Shown piece after piece: positions 32,881 through 40,714 of a stretch of 56,006 bases of DNA (positions are counted from its first letter, which is position 1; each line of letters opens with the position of its first letter). This DNA comes from Bryobacterales bacterium. GTDB taxonomy: Bacteria > Acidobacteriota > Terriglobia > Bryobacterales > UBA6623. The position numbers and the translations under genes were made by a program. The stretch lies in assembly GCA_028819575.1 (NCBI GenBank), contig JAPPLB010000049.1, forward strand, positions 1 through 56,006. Reading direction: 5' to 3'. Under the pieces are notes generated by a model. That model did no database searches and was not told where the DNA came from. It worked only from the letters and a program-made list of their open reading frames with translations.

Positions 32881-33144
32881 CAGCCCGTGGCAAAAGTCAC
32901 GCAGGCGGCGTTACGCGCCTCGGGGCCGATAACGTAATGTGTGGCCGCTTCAGGAACGCAGTGACGCAATCTTCGCAGAGTCAGCCGGAAGCGGCGCGTA
33001 ACCCTACGGGCGACAGACGTTTGCAGCCGTCGGCTTTGTCGTTCGTCGGAGGAGATCACCCGGATCGTCATCCTCCTCACTCCGCTCCGAGCGACCGCAG
33101 GAGCCCGCCGCGCCTCCCACGGGACTTTTGCCACGGGCTGCCAG
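32877..33144. mobile_element. R4 element: 268 bp with ~25-bp terminal inverted repeats
   Basis: The left end is CTAGCAGCCCGTGGCAAAAG (then TCACG) and the right end CGGGACTTTTGCCACGGGCT (then GCCAG). These are inverse complements over 25 bases with two mismatches. The interior is non-coding. The left end includes the TAG stop codon of the lptCA gene. Size and ends suggest a non-autonomous MITE; a solo end occurs at 26.48 kb. Target-site duplication is not clear. Confidence 0.72.
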
Positions 33145-33163
33145 GTTTCTACTGCTCCTTCGG

Positions 33164-33967
33164 ATGAGCCGCCTCGGTACGGAAAGAGTATCCAAGAGCT
33201 ATCGCGGCCGCCGCGTGGTGCGAGAGGTCTCTCTCAGCGTCCATCCGGGGGAAGTCGTCGGCCTGCTGGGGCCGAACGGCGCCGGAAAGACCACCTCGTT
33301 CCACATGATTGTGGGACTCATCAGCCCCGATTCGGGCCGGGTTATCTATGACGGCAAGGACATCGCGGATGCGCCGATGTACGAGCGCGCCCGACTCGGA
33401 ATCAGCTATCTGCCGCAGGAGCCGTCGATTTTTCGCAAGCTCACCGTCGAAGAAAACATCCTGGCAATCCTGCAAACGCTCAAGATAAGCCGTCGTGAAC
33501 GGCGGCTGCGTCTCGACGGCCTCATTGACGAACTCGGTTTGGAGACGGTTCGGCGCAACCGAGGGTATCAACTCTCCGGTGGCGAGCGGCGACGCGTCGA
33601 GATTGCGCGTTCGCTGGTGATCTCTCCCCGATTCCTGTTGCTGGACGAACCTTTCTCCGGCATCGACCCCAAGCAGGTGCTGGAACTGCAAAAAATCATA
33701 TCGAGGCTCAGAGAGTCCGGGATCGGCATTCTGGTCACCGATCACAACGTACGAGAGACGCTCACCGTAACGGATCGGGCATACATCATCCACAATGGTG
33801 AAGTCTTCCGCTCGGGCACCCCCGAGAACCTGGAGTCCGATCCGGAAGTGCGCCGCGTCTACCTGGGGGAATCGTTCCGTTTCGGTATTCGTCCGATGAT
33901 GGATCAAGATCAGGCCGAAGACGAGGCGTCCTGGAGCCAGGAAACGCCGGCCCGAAGAGGCCCCTGA
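33164..33967 (+). CDS. lptB: LPS export ABC transporter ATPase LptB
   Basis: A 267-residue ABC ATPase. Walker A is GPNGAGKTT (36-44), the Q-loop is [19 protein letters not shown] (LptB-type), the signature is [15 protein letters not shown], Walker B is [16 protein letters not shown], and the switch His is in [10 protein letters not shown]. The [12 protein letters not shown] and DHNVRETL segments identify LptB rather than branched amino-acid transporters. It powers extraction of LPS from the inner membrane with LptFG. The ATG at 33,164 is used; an in-frame TTG at 33,128 lies inside the R4 repeat end and would add non-conserved residues. The C-terminal 25 residues ([20 protein letters not shown]) are an extra acidic tail. 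Confidence 0.94.
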   Translation: MSRLGTERVSKSYRGRRVVREVSLSVHPGEVVGLLGPNGAGKTTSFHMIVGLISPDSGRVIYDGKDIADAPMYERARLGISYLPQEPSIFRKLTVEENILAILQTLKISRRERRLRLDGLIDELGLETVRRNRGYQLSGGERRRVEIARSLVISPRFLLLDEPFSGIDPKQVLELQKIISRLRESGIGILVTDHNVRETLTVTDRAYIIHNGEVFRSGTPENLESDPEVRRVYLGESFRFGIRPMMDQDQAEDEASWSQETPARRGP

Positions 33968-33993
33968 GTGGACAGCGGCAAGTGCCGCGGACC

Positions 33994-34200
33994 TAACCTG
34001 CATTTCTCACCACCCGACGGTCGAAGCACACGATACGAGCGCCAGGACTTCGTTGCGCTTGCTTGCCGTGCTCAACGTACGGTTCAAGTACGCCTGCGCG
34101 CGCCAAGCGGCTCGCGCCTTTTTCCTCCGCCCGGCTTGCGCCTCGTCCTGACGGCCCTCTCACGCACTTCGCCTCGCCGCGTGGTGAGAAATGCAGGTTA
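33994..34200 (-). mobile_element. R2 element: 207-bp MITE-like repeat, best copy
   Basis: TAACCTGCATTTCTCACCAC at 33,994-34,013 and its exact inverse complement at 34,181-34,200 form perfect 20-bp terminal inverted repeats. The interior is non-coding and holds secondary palindromes (GTACGGTTCAAGTAC; GCGCGCGCCAAGCGGCTCGC). Interior segments recur at 1.4, 5.9, 20.4, 36.6, 37.6 and 55.9 kb. There is no transposase gene in the window. The strand given follows the orientation of the other well-preserved copies. Confidence 0.85.
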
Positions 34201-34433
34201 AGATTCGAGGCCGCGCGGAGGGTTTTCCTCTTCGTGCAGGCTGGCCGGCCCCTCCTGTTTCCACTTGTACTTCTCAGGCGGTCACAGCAAGCGATGTTGT
34301 AAGACCTGAAGCCGTGGCGGTCCGCTGTATTTTTTGTGTAGTGCGGCCTCTTGTCTGCAGCTCTGTGCTCTCAGGTTCGTTCTGAGGTGATTGGTATACT
34401 AATTGCTACTTACCGTGCGCGACCGGCCCTCTC
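34201..34433 (+). other. Leader region of rpoN
   Basis: No gene is seen. It is less GC-rich than its surroundings just before rpoN, which fits a promoter region. Confidence 0.35.
34395..34400 (+). promoter_or_regulatory. Possible -10 element (TATACT) for rpoN
   Basis: TATACT lies in TTGGTATACTAATTG, 34 bp before the rpoN ATG. A good -35 hexamer at 16-18 bp spacing is not visible (AGGTTC region), so this is tentative. Confidence 0.25.
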
Positions 34434-35924
34434 ATGTTGATGCAGCAAAGGCTCGGCCTTAGACTCGCCCAAAAGCCGGTTCTAACTCAAAGCCTGCGTC
34501 AGTTGGTCAAACTGCTGGCGCTCAACAAGCTGGATCTCAAGGCGGAAATCAACCAGGAGTTGTCCGAGAACCCGATTCTCGAAATCAGCGAGGAGGCAGA
34601 GGGCGACCCCGAGGAGTATGACGAATCCTCGGAGGCGGGCCTTGACGAGGAGGTCGGCTCATCGGACTCAGCCGGCGAGAGTGGCGATTCCGATACGGAT
34701 GACGAGACGATCGGGGAGGTCAGCGACGACCCTTTCAGCGAGATCAATCTGGGCTCGTTCTTCGATGACTATCTCGACTCTGGACCAAGGGCGCCGGCGG
34801 AAGAAATAGCAGAACGGCCTTCGTTTGAAATCTTCCTGGCTGAACCCTTGACGTTAGTCAACCACCTGGAGTGGCAGTTCAGCATGTCGCAGGGATCGGC
34901 CGCCGTGCTGGAGGCGGCGGCCGCCGTGCTGGGCAACCTCAACGAAGATGGCTATTTGACGGCGAGCCTGGAAGAGATTCGGGAAACGTCCGGCGTATCC
35001 GCTGAAGACGCGCAGAAGGCTGTGGAGTTGGTACAGACCTTCGATCCTCTCGGCGTAGCGGCGCGTGATCTCCAGGAGTGCCTGTTGATTCAGCTTCGCG
35101 AATGTGAGACTGAAGACGGCATGGCCACCACGATCGTCAAGGATTTCATAACCGAACTCGAGAACAAGGAATTCGAGGCCATTGCACACAAGACCGGCAG
35201 GTCGCTGGAGGAGGTTGAGCGAGGGGTGGAGTTGATCCGGACGCTCGACCCACGCCCCGGACAGCGATACGCAGCATCGGAGAGTCGCCTGGTCGAGCCT
35301 GACGTCTATTTCGTCAAGTCGCCGAATGGTTTTCGCGTTGTGCTCGACGAAGAAGACCTGCCTGAGTTGAGGCTCAACCGCAGCTATCGCCGGCTTCTCG
35401 ACCGAAGGAATGCAAGCAAGGAAGTACGCAGCTACGTTCGTGAGCGCTATCATTCGGCTCTTCAATTGCTCCGAAACATAGAGCAGAGGCGACAGACAAT
35501 TCGCTCCGTGTGTGAATCGATCGTTCGACGCCAGCGAGATTTCCTTTCAAATGGCGTGGAGTATTTGCGCCCAATGATGATCAAGGATGTCGCGGAGGAA
35601 ATCGGCGTTCACCCGTCGACAGTCAGTCGAGCGGTCGCCAACAAATACGGCCACACGGAACATGGCATTTACGAACTTCGTTTCTTTTTCTCCGAGGCGG
35701 TGCAAGGTCCCGCGGGCGCCACGATGCCGCTGATGCTGTTGAAGCTCAAGGTGAAGAAGATGATCGAGCAGGAAGACTTGGCTCATCCGCTTACTGACGA
35801 TTACATCAGCAAGGTTCTCAGCCAGAATGGTATCTCGGTGACGCGCAGGACGGTAGCGAAGTACCGAGGGGATATGAACATTCCTTCTACTCACCGCAGG
35901 AGGAAGAAGAGAGTTGTTTCTTGA
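34434..35924 (+). CDS. rpoN: RNA polymerase sigma-54 factor
   Basis: A 496-residue sigma-54 protein. Region I is QRLGLRLAQKPVLTQSLRQL (Gln-rich, activator responsive). Region II is a long acidic stretch at about 50-110 (EAEGDPEEYDESSEAGLDEE). The core-binding domain follows (FDPLGVAARDLQECLLIQL; LDPRPGQRY). The helix-turn-helix is KDVAEEIGVHPSTVSRAVAN, and the RpoN box near 469-478 reads TRRTVAKYRG (canonical ARRTVAKYRE). It directs transcription from -24/-12 promoters with enhancer-binding proteins. Position between lptB and hpf is the classical arrangement. The sequence looks complete and functional. Confidence 0.97.
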   Translation: MLMQQRLGLRLAQKPVLTQSLRQLVKLLALNKLDLKAEINQELSENPILEISEEAEGDPEEYDESSEAGLDEEVGSSDSAGESGDSDTDDETIGEVSDDPFSEINLGSFFDDYLDSGPRAPAEEIAERPSFEIFLAEPLTLVNHLEWQFSMSQGSAAVLEAAAAVLGNLNEDGYLTASLEEIRETSGVSAEDAQKAVELVQTFDPLGVAARDLQECLLIQLRECETEDGMATTIVKDFITELENKEFEAIAHKTGRSLEEVERGVELIRTLDPRPGQRYAASESRLVEPDVYFVKSPNGFRVVLDEEDLPELRLNRSYRRLLDRRNASKEVRSYVRERYHSALQLLRNIEQRRQTIRSVCESIVRRQRDFLSNGVEYLRPMMIKDVAEEIGVHPSTVSRAVANKYGHTEHGIYELRFFFSEAVQGPAGATMPLMLLKLKVKKMIEQEDLAHPLTDDYISKVLSQNGISVTRRTVAKYRGDMNIPSTHRRRKKRVVS

Positions 35925-35942
35925 CGGAGGTCAGATTATTGC

Positions 35943-36494
35943 ATGAGGGTTCACTACACAGGCCGCCCTGCTCGTTTCTCGGCGGCGCAAGAGCGCAAGC
36001 TCGATGCGAAATTCCAAAAGTGCCACAAGATTCTCGGGCGAAAGAGGGATCTTGAGGCTCACGTCAAGATGTCTCGGCAAAGACATCTCTTTGACGCGGA
36101 GATTACGCTGCGGGCACTGAGTCATACGCTGGTTGTGAGCGGCTCGAGCATGGATGCCTTCCTTGCCGTGCAGTCGGCAGTGGAGAAACTCGAGCGACAG
36201 GTGATCCGCAACAAGCACAAGCTGATCGACGTGCGGCGGCACCAGAGCCAGAGGGCTGCTCAGGCGGTAGCGCCTGTTCCTCGGGACGTCGTGACCGCTT
36301 CCGAAGCGCCTGTCCGGAGACGGCTCGTGCGGTCGAACAGCGTAGCTCCCAAGCCGCTGACTGTCGAAGAGGCCATGATGCAGATCGACGAGTTGGGCAA
36401 GGATCATCTGACGTATCGGGACATGGAAAGTGGAGAGTTGCGTGTTCTGGTGCGACGGCGGGACGGCAAACTCGAACTCATCGAAGCAAGTTGA
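35943..36494 (+). CDS. hpf: Ribosome hibernation promoting factor, long form
   Basis: A 183-residue HPF/RaiA protein. The N-terminal domain (1-95) has MRVHYTGRPARFSAAQERKL, LEAHVKMSRQRHLFDAEITL and MDAFLAVQSAVEKLERQVIR, which sit in the mRNA/tRNA channel of the 30S subunit. After a linker (105-130), the C-terminal domain (KPLTVEEAMMQIDELGKDHL) is the dimerisation module of the long form that makes 100S ribosomes. The family motif ends here with VLVRRRDGKLELIE. It begins 18 bp after rpoN and is probably co-transcribed. Confidence 0.93.
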   Translation: MRVHYTGRPARFSAAQERKLDAKFQKCHKILGRKRDLEAHVKMSRQRHLFDAEITLRALSHTLVVSGSSMDAFLAVQSAVEKLERQVIRNKHKLIDVRRHQSQRAAQAVAPVPRDVVTASEAPVRRRLVRSNSVAPKPLTVEEAMMQIDELGKDHLTYRDMESGELRVLVRRRDGKLELIEAS

Positions 36495-36546
36495 GCACTC
36501 TTCGCAGCCATTATGAGCGCTTATCGTCACAAGACGGAGCCGGCTG

Positions 36547-36727
36547 GCCGACCCTTCTCAACACGTGGGGAGGTGAAGTGCATGGAAGGTCCGTCAGGAC
36601 GAGGCGCGAGCGGCTTGGCGCGCGGAGGTGCACCAGCCCCTGCATGGAGCACAGATAGCATGTGCAATGAACTCATGAACGTCGCATGGCATGCTTCTGC
36701 AGTCAGGTGTGTGAGAAATGCCGGCTG
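36547..36727 (+). repeat. R2 element, degenerate full-length copy
   Basis: The left end CCCTTCTCAACACGTGGGGAGG resembles the R2 end in relaxed form. The interior GTCCGTCAGGACGAGGCGCG and GCGGCTTGGCGCGCGGAGG matches well. The right end GTGTGAGAAATGCCGGCTGA matches the terminal repeat over TGAGAAATGC. The ATG of rapZ lies inside that right end. Confidence 0.65.
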
Positions 36728-37614
36728 AGACAAGCAGCGCGGGGGAAACGCCGAGCGGGGCATACGAACTCGTCATCCTGACCGGACTTAGCGGCTCGGG
36801 CAAAGTCTCTGTGCTGAAGGTCTTTGAGGATATGGGGTTCTATGCGGTCGACAACCTGCCGATTGACTTGATTCCGACCTTCGCCGAGCTCTGCAGACAC
36901 TCTCCGGAGATCTCCCGGGCCGCTCTGGTGGTCGATATTCGTGAAGGCGGGGCGCTCAAGAAATTCCCCGGAATCTTTCAGGAACTGAGGAAGCAGAATC
37001 GTGTGTTTCTGCTGTTTCTTGAAGCCGCGGACGATGTTCTACAAAGGCGCTTCAGTGAGACACGCCGGCCACACCCGCTGGGCACGGGTACGTCCGTCCT
37101 CAACAGCATCCGGGCGGAGAGGCAGGCGCTGCGATCCATTCAAAAGCTTGCGGATTTGATTCTCGATACCTCGCAGTTCAACATTCACGATCTGAGGCGT
37201 CTGATCGTAACGCGATTCCAGAGCGCTCAAGACAGACCGCAACTGCTCGTCACGGTGAACAGCTTCGGTTTCAAACACGGCTTGCCAACCGACAGCGACT
37301 TGGTTTTCGATGTCCGGTTCCTGCCGAATCCGCACTATGTGCCAGGTTGCAAGAATCTTTCCGGCAAGCATCCGAAGGTCATTCGGTACGTACGGTCGTT
37401 TCCGCAGACCGGGGAGTTCATCGGCCGGATTTCCGACCTGCTGCTGTATCTCGTCCCCCATTACGTGCGTGAAGGCAAGAGCTACCTGACGATCGCATTC
37501 GGTTGCACGGGGGGCAAGCATCGCTCGGTGATGATCGCGGATGCGGTCGGCCGCAACCTCACGGGCGCTGGGTGCGAAGTGAAGGTCTCGCATAGAGACA
37601 TCCGCAAAACGTAG
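36718..37614 (+). CDS. rapZ: RapZ-type nucleotide-binding protein
   Basis: A 298-residue RapZ/YvcJ protein. The N-terminal P-loop is GLSGSGKV (23-30), in which Val replaces the usual Ser/Thr after Lys. FEDMGFYAVDNLPIDLIPTF is the next conserved block. The C-terminal domain has SFGFKHGLPTDSDLVFDVRFLPNPHY, GCTGGKHRSVMIAD and RNLTGAGCEVKVSHRDI, which bind sRNA and glucosamine-6-phosphate in E. coli. RapZ there directs GlmZ sRNA to RNase E; elsewhere its RNA targets are unknown. The only plausible start (36,718) lies in an R2 terminal repeat. An R2 copy also follows the stop codon. It closes the lpt-rpoN-hpf cluster. Confidence 0.93.
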   Translation: MPAETSSAGETPSGAYELVILTGLSGSGKVSVLKVFEDMGFYAVDNLPIDLIPTFAELCRHSPEISRAALVVDIREGGALKKFPGIFQELRKQNRVFLLFLEAADDVLQRRFSETRRPHPLGTGTSVLNSIRAERQALRSIQKLADLILDTSQFNIHDLRRLIVTRFQSAQDRPQLLVTVNSFGFKHGLPTDSDLVFDVRFLPNPHYVPGCKNLSGKHPKVIRYVRSFPQTGEFIGRISDLLLYLVPHYVREGKSYLTIAFGCTGGKHRSVMIADAVGRNLTGAGCEVKVSHRDIRKT

Positions 37615-37615
37615 A

Positions 37616-37752
37616 TAGCCTGCATTTCTCACCACGCGGCGAGGCGAAGTGAGTGAGAGGGCCGTCAGGACAAGGCGCGCGCCGCTTGGCGCGCGCAGGC
37701 GTACTTGACAGTACGTTGAGCACGGCAAGCAAGCGCAACGAAGTCCTGGCGG
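37616..37752 (+). repeat. R2 element, well-preserved 5' part
   Basis: AGCCTGCATTTCTCACCACG starts one base after the rapZ stop codon. GGCGAAGTGAGTGAGAGGGC, CGTCAGGACAAGGCGCGC, a strong palindrome GCGCGCGCCGCTTGGCGCGC and GAGCACGGCAAGCAAGCGCA follow. The right terminal repeat is absent. Its orientation is opposite to the copy at 34.0 kb. Confidence 0.8.
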
Positions 37753-37786
37753 TCTGCGGCCTGCCGTGAATAGCGAGAACTCGTGG

Positions 37787-38137
37787 TTACCTGGCCGACT
37801 TGATGTAGTCGACGATCAGGTCGATCTGCTGAGGAGTGAGTCTGCCCGTGAAGGCGGGCATGACGTCGCCGCCCAATTGGATTTTGAAGTTCACGTATTC
37901 TTCGCTGGGCGTGCCTCCGGAGAACGGCAGCTTCTCGTTCTGAAAGAGGCGGAACATCGAGGGCCCGATCTTCCTGGTTTCGGCTTTGTCGATATCGTGG
38001 CAGACGATGCAGTTTTCGCGATAGAGGTCGCGGCCTTTGGCAAGGGGCTTCTCCCAAGGCGGAGGCTTGCGTTCGGTGGCGGACGAGGCAAGGGAGATCG
38101 TGATTGCCGCCAACGCGAGCAGCAGGCGCGCCGTCAT
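37787..38137 (-). CDS. actE: Monohaem cytochrome c, ActE-like subunit of alternative complex III
   Basis: A 116-residue exported cytochrome. Signal peptide 1-20 (LLLALAAITISLASSA). Haem site CIVCH (43-47), with Met in GGDVMPAFTGRL as the probable sixth ligand. The C-terminal helix is LTPQQIDLIVDYIKS, as in class I c-type cytochromes. It is the last gene of the Act operon, overlapping actD by four bases, and so is taken as the ActE-type electron acceptor of the complex. The start at 38,137 is decided by this overlap and by the leader; a longer frame has no support. Confidence 0.85.
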   Translation of the reverse strand: MTARLLLALAAITISLASSATERKPPPWEKPLAKGRDLYRENCIVCHDIDKAETRKIGPSMFRLFQNEKLPFSGGTPSEEYVNFKIQLGGDVMPAFTGRLTPQQIDLIVDYIKSAR

Positions 38138-38637
38138 GAGGCATCCTCGACACGCGTGGTTGTGATGGCGCCCGAGTCGGTGAGCAGCCGGACGAGTCGC
38201 TCGGCCCCTTCCTGGTCGCAACGGACTTGCATCGTGATGACGTCGTCGCGAATCGCGGGGGCAGGCGAACGGTTTTTGCGAAGAAGCCCCGATTCCCAAA
38301 GAAAGACCCCGACGGTGCCGAGGATGGCGCCCAACATCGTAAGTTCGAAAGTAATCACGCCCGTAGCCCAGCCGGAATTGAGGGGCATGCCTCCGGTGAT
38401 GAGCGGGTAGTCGAGTTGCGTGTAGAACATCAGGGCGGTAGAGCCGCTTCCCACGACAACGGCGGAAAAGACTGCCAATAATGACATGCGGCTGGGCCTG
38501 TCGAGAATGCCGGGCTCGAATACGACCGGGCGCGCCGAGAAGACCTCGACGTCACGCTTGTCCACACCGGCGCCGGACACCGTTTGAACGGCGGCGGCGG
38601 CCGCTTCGACGTCGGAGAATTCAGCTCGCAGATACAT
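38134..38637 (-). CDS. actD: Alternative complex III subunit ActD
   Basis: A 167-residue DUF3341 protein. The N-terminal soluble part (LRAEFSDVEAAAAAVQTV) resembles a small ferredoxin-like fold. Two membrane helices follow at about 52-75 (LLAVFSAVVVGSGSTALMFY) and 88-112 (VITFELTMLGAILGTVGVFL), the latter with FELTML as in ActD. Its role is structural, in the membrane part of the quinol-oxidising complex. Its start overlaps actC by 17 bases and its end overlaps actE by four, so the genes are translated together. Confidence 0.9.
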   Translation of the reverse strand: MYLRAEFSDVEAAAAAVQTVSGAGVDKRDVEVFSARPVVFEPGILDRPSRMSLLAVFSAVVVGSGSTALMFYTQLDYPLITGGMPLNSGWATGVITFELTMLGAILGTVGVFLWESGLLRKNRSPAPAIRDDVITMQVRCDQEGAERLVRLLTDSGAITTTRVEDAS

Positions 38638-39940
38638 CTTCGTCGTATTCCCAGATGGCGATGATCGGAAAGATCTTCGCGAAGATCATGTAGAACAGAG
38701 CCATTGCCGCAAAGGTGCCTGCCGTGATCGACAGCTCCACCCAACTCGCTTCGTAAGGCCCCCATGCGGCGGGCAGGGCCGAATAGCTCAACGTCGGGAT
38801 GACGATCAGAAAACGCTCCAGCCACATCCCGATCAACACCGCCACGGAGGAAACAGCGATGGTACCGAGAGTCCGTAGCCGGCGAATGCCCAGCAATATG
38901 AAGGGAATCAGGAAGTTGCAGGCGACCATCAACCAGAAGTAAGGCGCGTATTCGCCATGGACACGGGCGTTGAAAACGGCCATCTCGATGTGCTCGTTGC
39001 CGTACCAGACGGTCAGGTGCTCTGAAGCCGAGAAGTAGAGCCAGACGAGGCACATCAGCAGCAGAAGCTTGGACAGATTGTGGAAGTGCACAGGGCGGAG
39101 ATAGCGTCCCAAGTTCAGGAACTTCCGCAGAGCGAACATCACCAGGATGAGCGCGGCGATGCCGCTGAAGATCGCTCCCGCTACGAAGTAGGGAGCAAAG
39201 ATGGTGCTGTGCCACATCGGCGCAATGGACATCGAGAAATCGTATGACACTACGGAATGAACGGACACCGCGACAGCGAGAATCATGGCGGCCATCAGTT
39301 TCATTGCGCGCTCCAGGGAGTGCCACTGGCGGTCACTGCCGGTCCAACCGATCGACAGGAGCCGGTAGACCCTGCTCTTCCAGCCCTGGCTGCGAGAGGC
39401 CATTTCCGCGAGGTCAGGGATGAGAGGCAGATAGAGATACAGGACGCTGCCTGTGATGTAGGTGAAGATGGCGGTCATGTCCCAGACCAGCGGCGATCGG
39501 AAATTGGGCCACAACAATCGATCATTCGGGTACGGGATCAGCCAATAAAAAAGCCAGACGCGCCCCAAGTGAATCAAGGGGAACATGCCTCCGATCATGA
39601 GCGCGAACACGGTGATCGCTTCGGCGGCTCGGGTCACGGGCTTGCGCCATCCGGCATCCGTAAGGCGAAGAATTGCGGAGATCAAGGTGCCGGCGTGTGA
39701 GATGCCGATCCAAAAAACGAAGTTGACGATGTAGAGGCCCCAGAACACGGGCCGACGAATGCCCGCGACGCCGATACCCAAAAAAATTTGACAGCCCCAG
39801 GCGAACAACGCCCAAACCACAAGGGCACTGAAAAACGCTGCCGACGCCAGGTACCAGAAACTGAGGCCTTCGAGTGGGTGGAGGACATCTTCGCGCACTC
39901 TACGGTGCGGACCGTTCAATGTCGTGGCGAGCGTGGTCAT
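38621..39940 (-). CDS. actC: Alternative complex III subunit ActC (NrfD family)
   Basis: A 439-residue membrane protein with about ten helices. NrfD/PsrC-type features include FVFWIGISHAGTLISAILRL and VHSVVSYDFSMSIAPMWHST, the conserved region of the quinol site and proton path. TSEHLTVWYGNE-like segment SASEHLTVWYGNE is typical of ActC/ActF. The start at 39,940 (MTTLATTL) follows AGGA and replaces a longer frame of unlikely sequence. ActC oxidises quinol and passes electrons to the iron-sulfur subunit encoded 28 bp upstream. Only one NrfD-like gene (no ActF) is present. Confidence 0.92.
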   Translation of the reverse strand: MTTLATTLNGPHRRVREDVLHPLEGLSFWYLASAAFFSALVVWALFAWGCQIFLGIGVAGIRRPVFWGLYIVNFVFWIGISHAGTLISAILRLTDAGWRKPVTRAAEAITVFALMIGGMFPLIHLGRVWLFYWLIPYPNDRLLWPNFRSPLVWDMTAIFTYITGSVLYLYLPLIPDLAEMASRSQGWKSRVYRLLSIGWTGSDRQWHSLERAMKLMAAMILAVAVSVHSVVSYDFSMSIAPMWHSTIFAPYFVAGAIFSGIAALILVMFALRKFLNLGRYLRPVHFHNLSKLLLLMCLVWLYFSASEHLTVWYGNEHIEMAVFNARVHGEYAPYFWLMVACNFLIPFILLGIRRLRTLGTIAVSSVAVLIGMWLERFLIVIPTLSYSALPAAWGPYEASWVELSITAGTFAAMALFYMIFAKIFPIIAIWEYDEDVSAS

Positions 39941-39968
39941 TCCTGTTGTTGAACTGGGGAGGACTCGA

Positions 39969-40703
39969 TCAGTCAGACTTTTCCAAATAGAAGACTTTCG
40001 GTTTCGTGCCCAACTCTCCGAGAAGCTGTGTCGAGCGCCCAACGCCGGCCCACTGAGAGACTTTGCTCTCGGGGTCGGTCAAGTCGCCAAAGGCCATGGC
40101 CTCGGCGGGGCATCCCTGAACGCAAGCGGGTTGGATATCGCCGTCTCCGACTTTCCTGTCCTCGGCTTGGGCATCGAGCTTGCCGCGCTGGATTCGCTGT
40201 ACGCAGAAGGTGCACTTTTCCATGACGCCGCCGGGGCGAACCGAAACGTCGGGGTTCAACTGCAGCTCGAGAGGTTCGGGCCATTCCGGATCGAACCAGT
40301 TGAAGACACGCACCTGATACGGACAGTTGTTGGCGCAATAGCGCGTTCCCACACAGCGGTTATAGACCTGTACGTTCAGGCCCTCGGCGTTCTGATAAGT
40401 CGCGTACACCGGACAGACGGGTTCGCATGGCGCATCGTCGCACTGCTGGCACAGGACCGGGCGGTACTTGACCTTGATGTCGGGGAACGTACCTTCGTAA
40501 TAACGATCGATGCGAATCCAGTGCGAGGAGCGGCCCATCGCGGCTTCATCTTCGGTCGCGACAGGGATGTTGTTCTCGACATGGCAGGCGACGACGCAGG
40601 CCTCGCAGCCGGTGCAGCGATCGAGGTCGATCGCCATGCCCCAGCGGGGCACGTTGTCATCGGTGCTCTGGATCTCGCTGACCGGGACCAGTTGCTCTGA
40701 CAC
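39969..40703 (-). CDS. Alternative complex III iron-sulfur subunit (ActB2)
   Basis: A 244-residue ferredoxin-like protein with four cysteine groups: CTGCEACVVAC, CQQCDDAPCEPVC, CVGTRYCANNC and CTFC...CVQGC. These predict three or four FeS clusters (DmsB/NrfC type). There is no signal peptide; it would be exported with its partner. In Rhodothermus this domain is the C-terminal half of ActB; here it is a separate gene 11 bp after the molybdopterin-like part. It carries electrons between the quinol site in ActC and the haems. Confidence 0.93.
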   Translation of the reverse strand: MSEQLVPVSEIQSTDDNVPRWGMAIDLDRCTGCEACVVACHVENNIPVATEDEAAMGRSSHWIRIDRYYEGTFPDIKVKYRPVLCQQCDDAPCEPVCPVYATYQNAEGLNVQVYNRCVGTRYCANNCPYQVRVFNWFDPEWPEPLELQLNPDVSVRPGGVMEKCTFCVQRIQRGKLDAQAEDRKVGDGDIQPACVQGCPAEAMAFGDLTDPESKVSQWAGVGRSTQLLGELGTKPKVFYLEKSD

Positions 40704-40714
40704 TCTCTCCTCCT

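Noticed and set aside
33128-33163. TTG-started N-terminal extension of LptB
   Set aside because: It begins inside the right end of the R4 repeat and adds residues that are absent from LptB proteins; the ATG at 33,164 gives the standard length.
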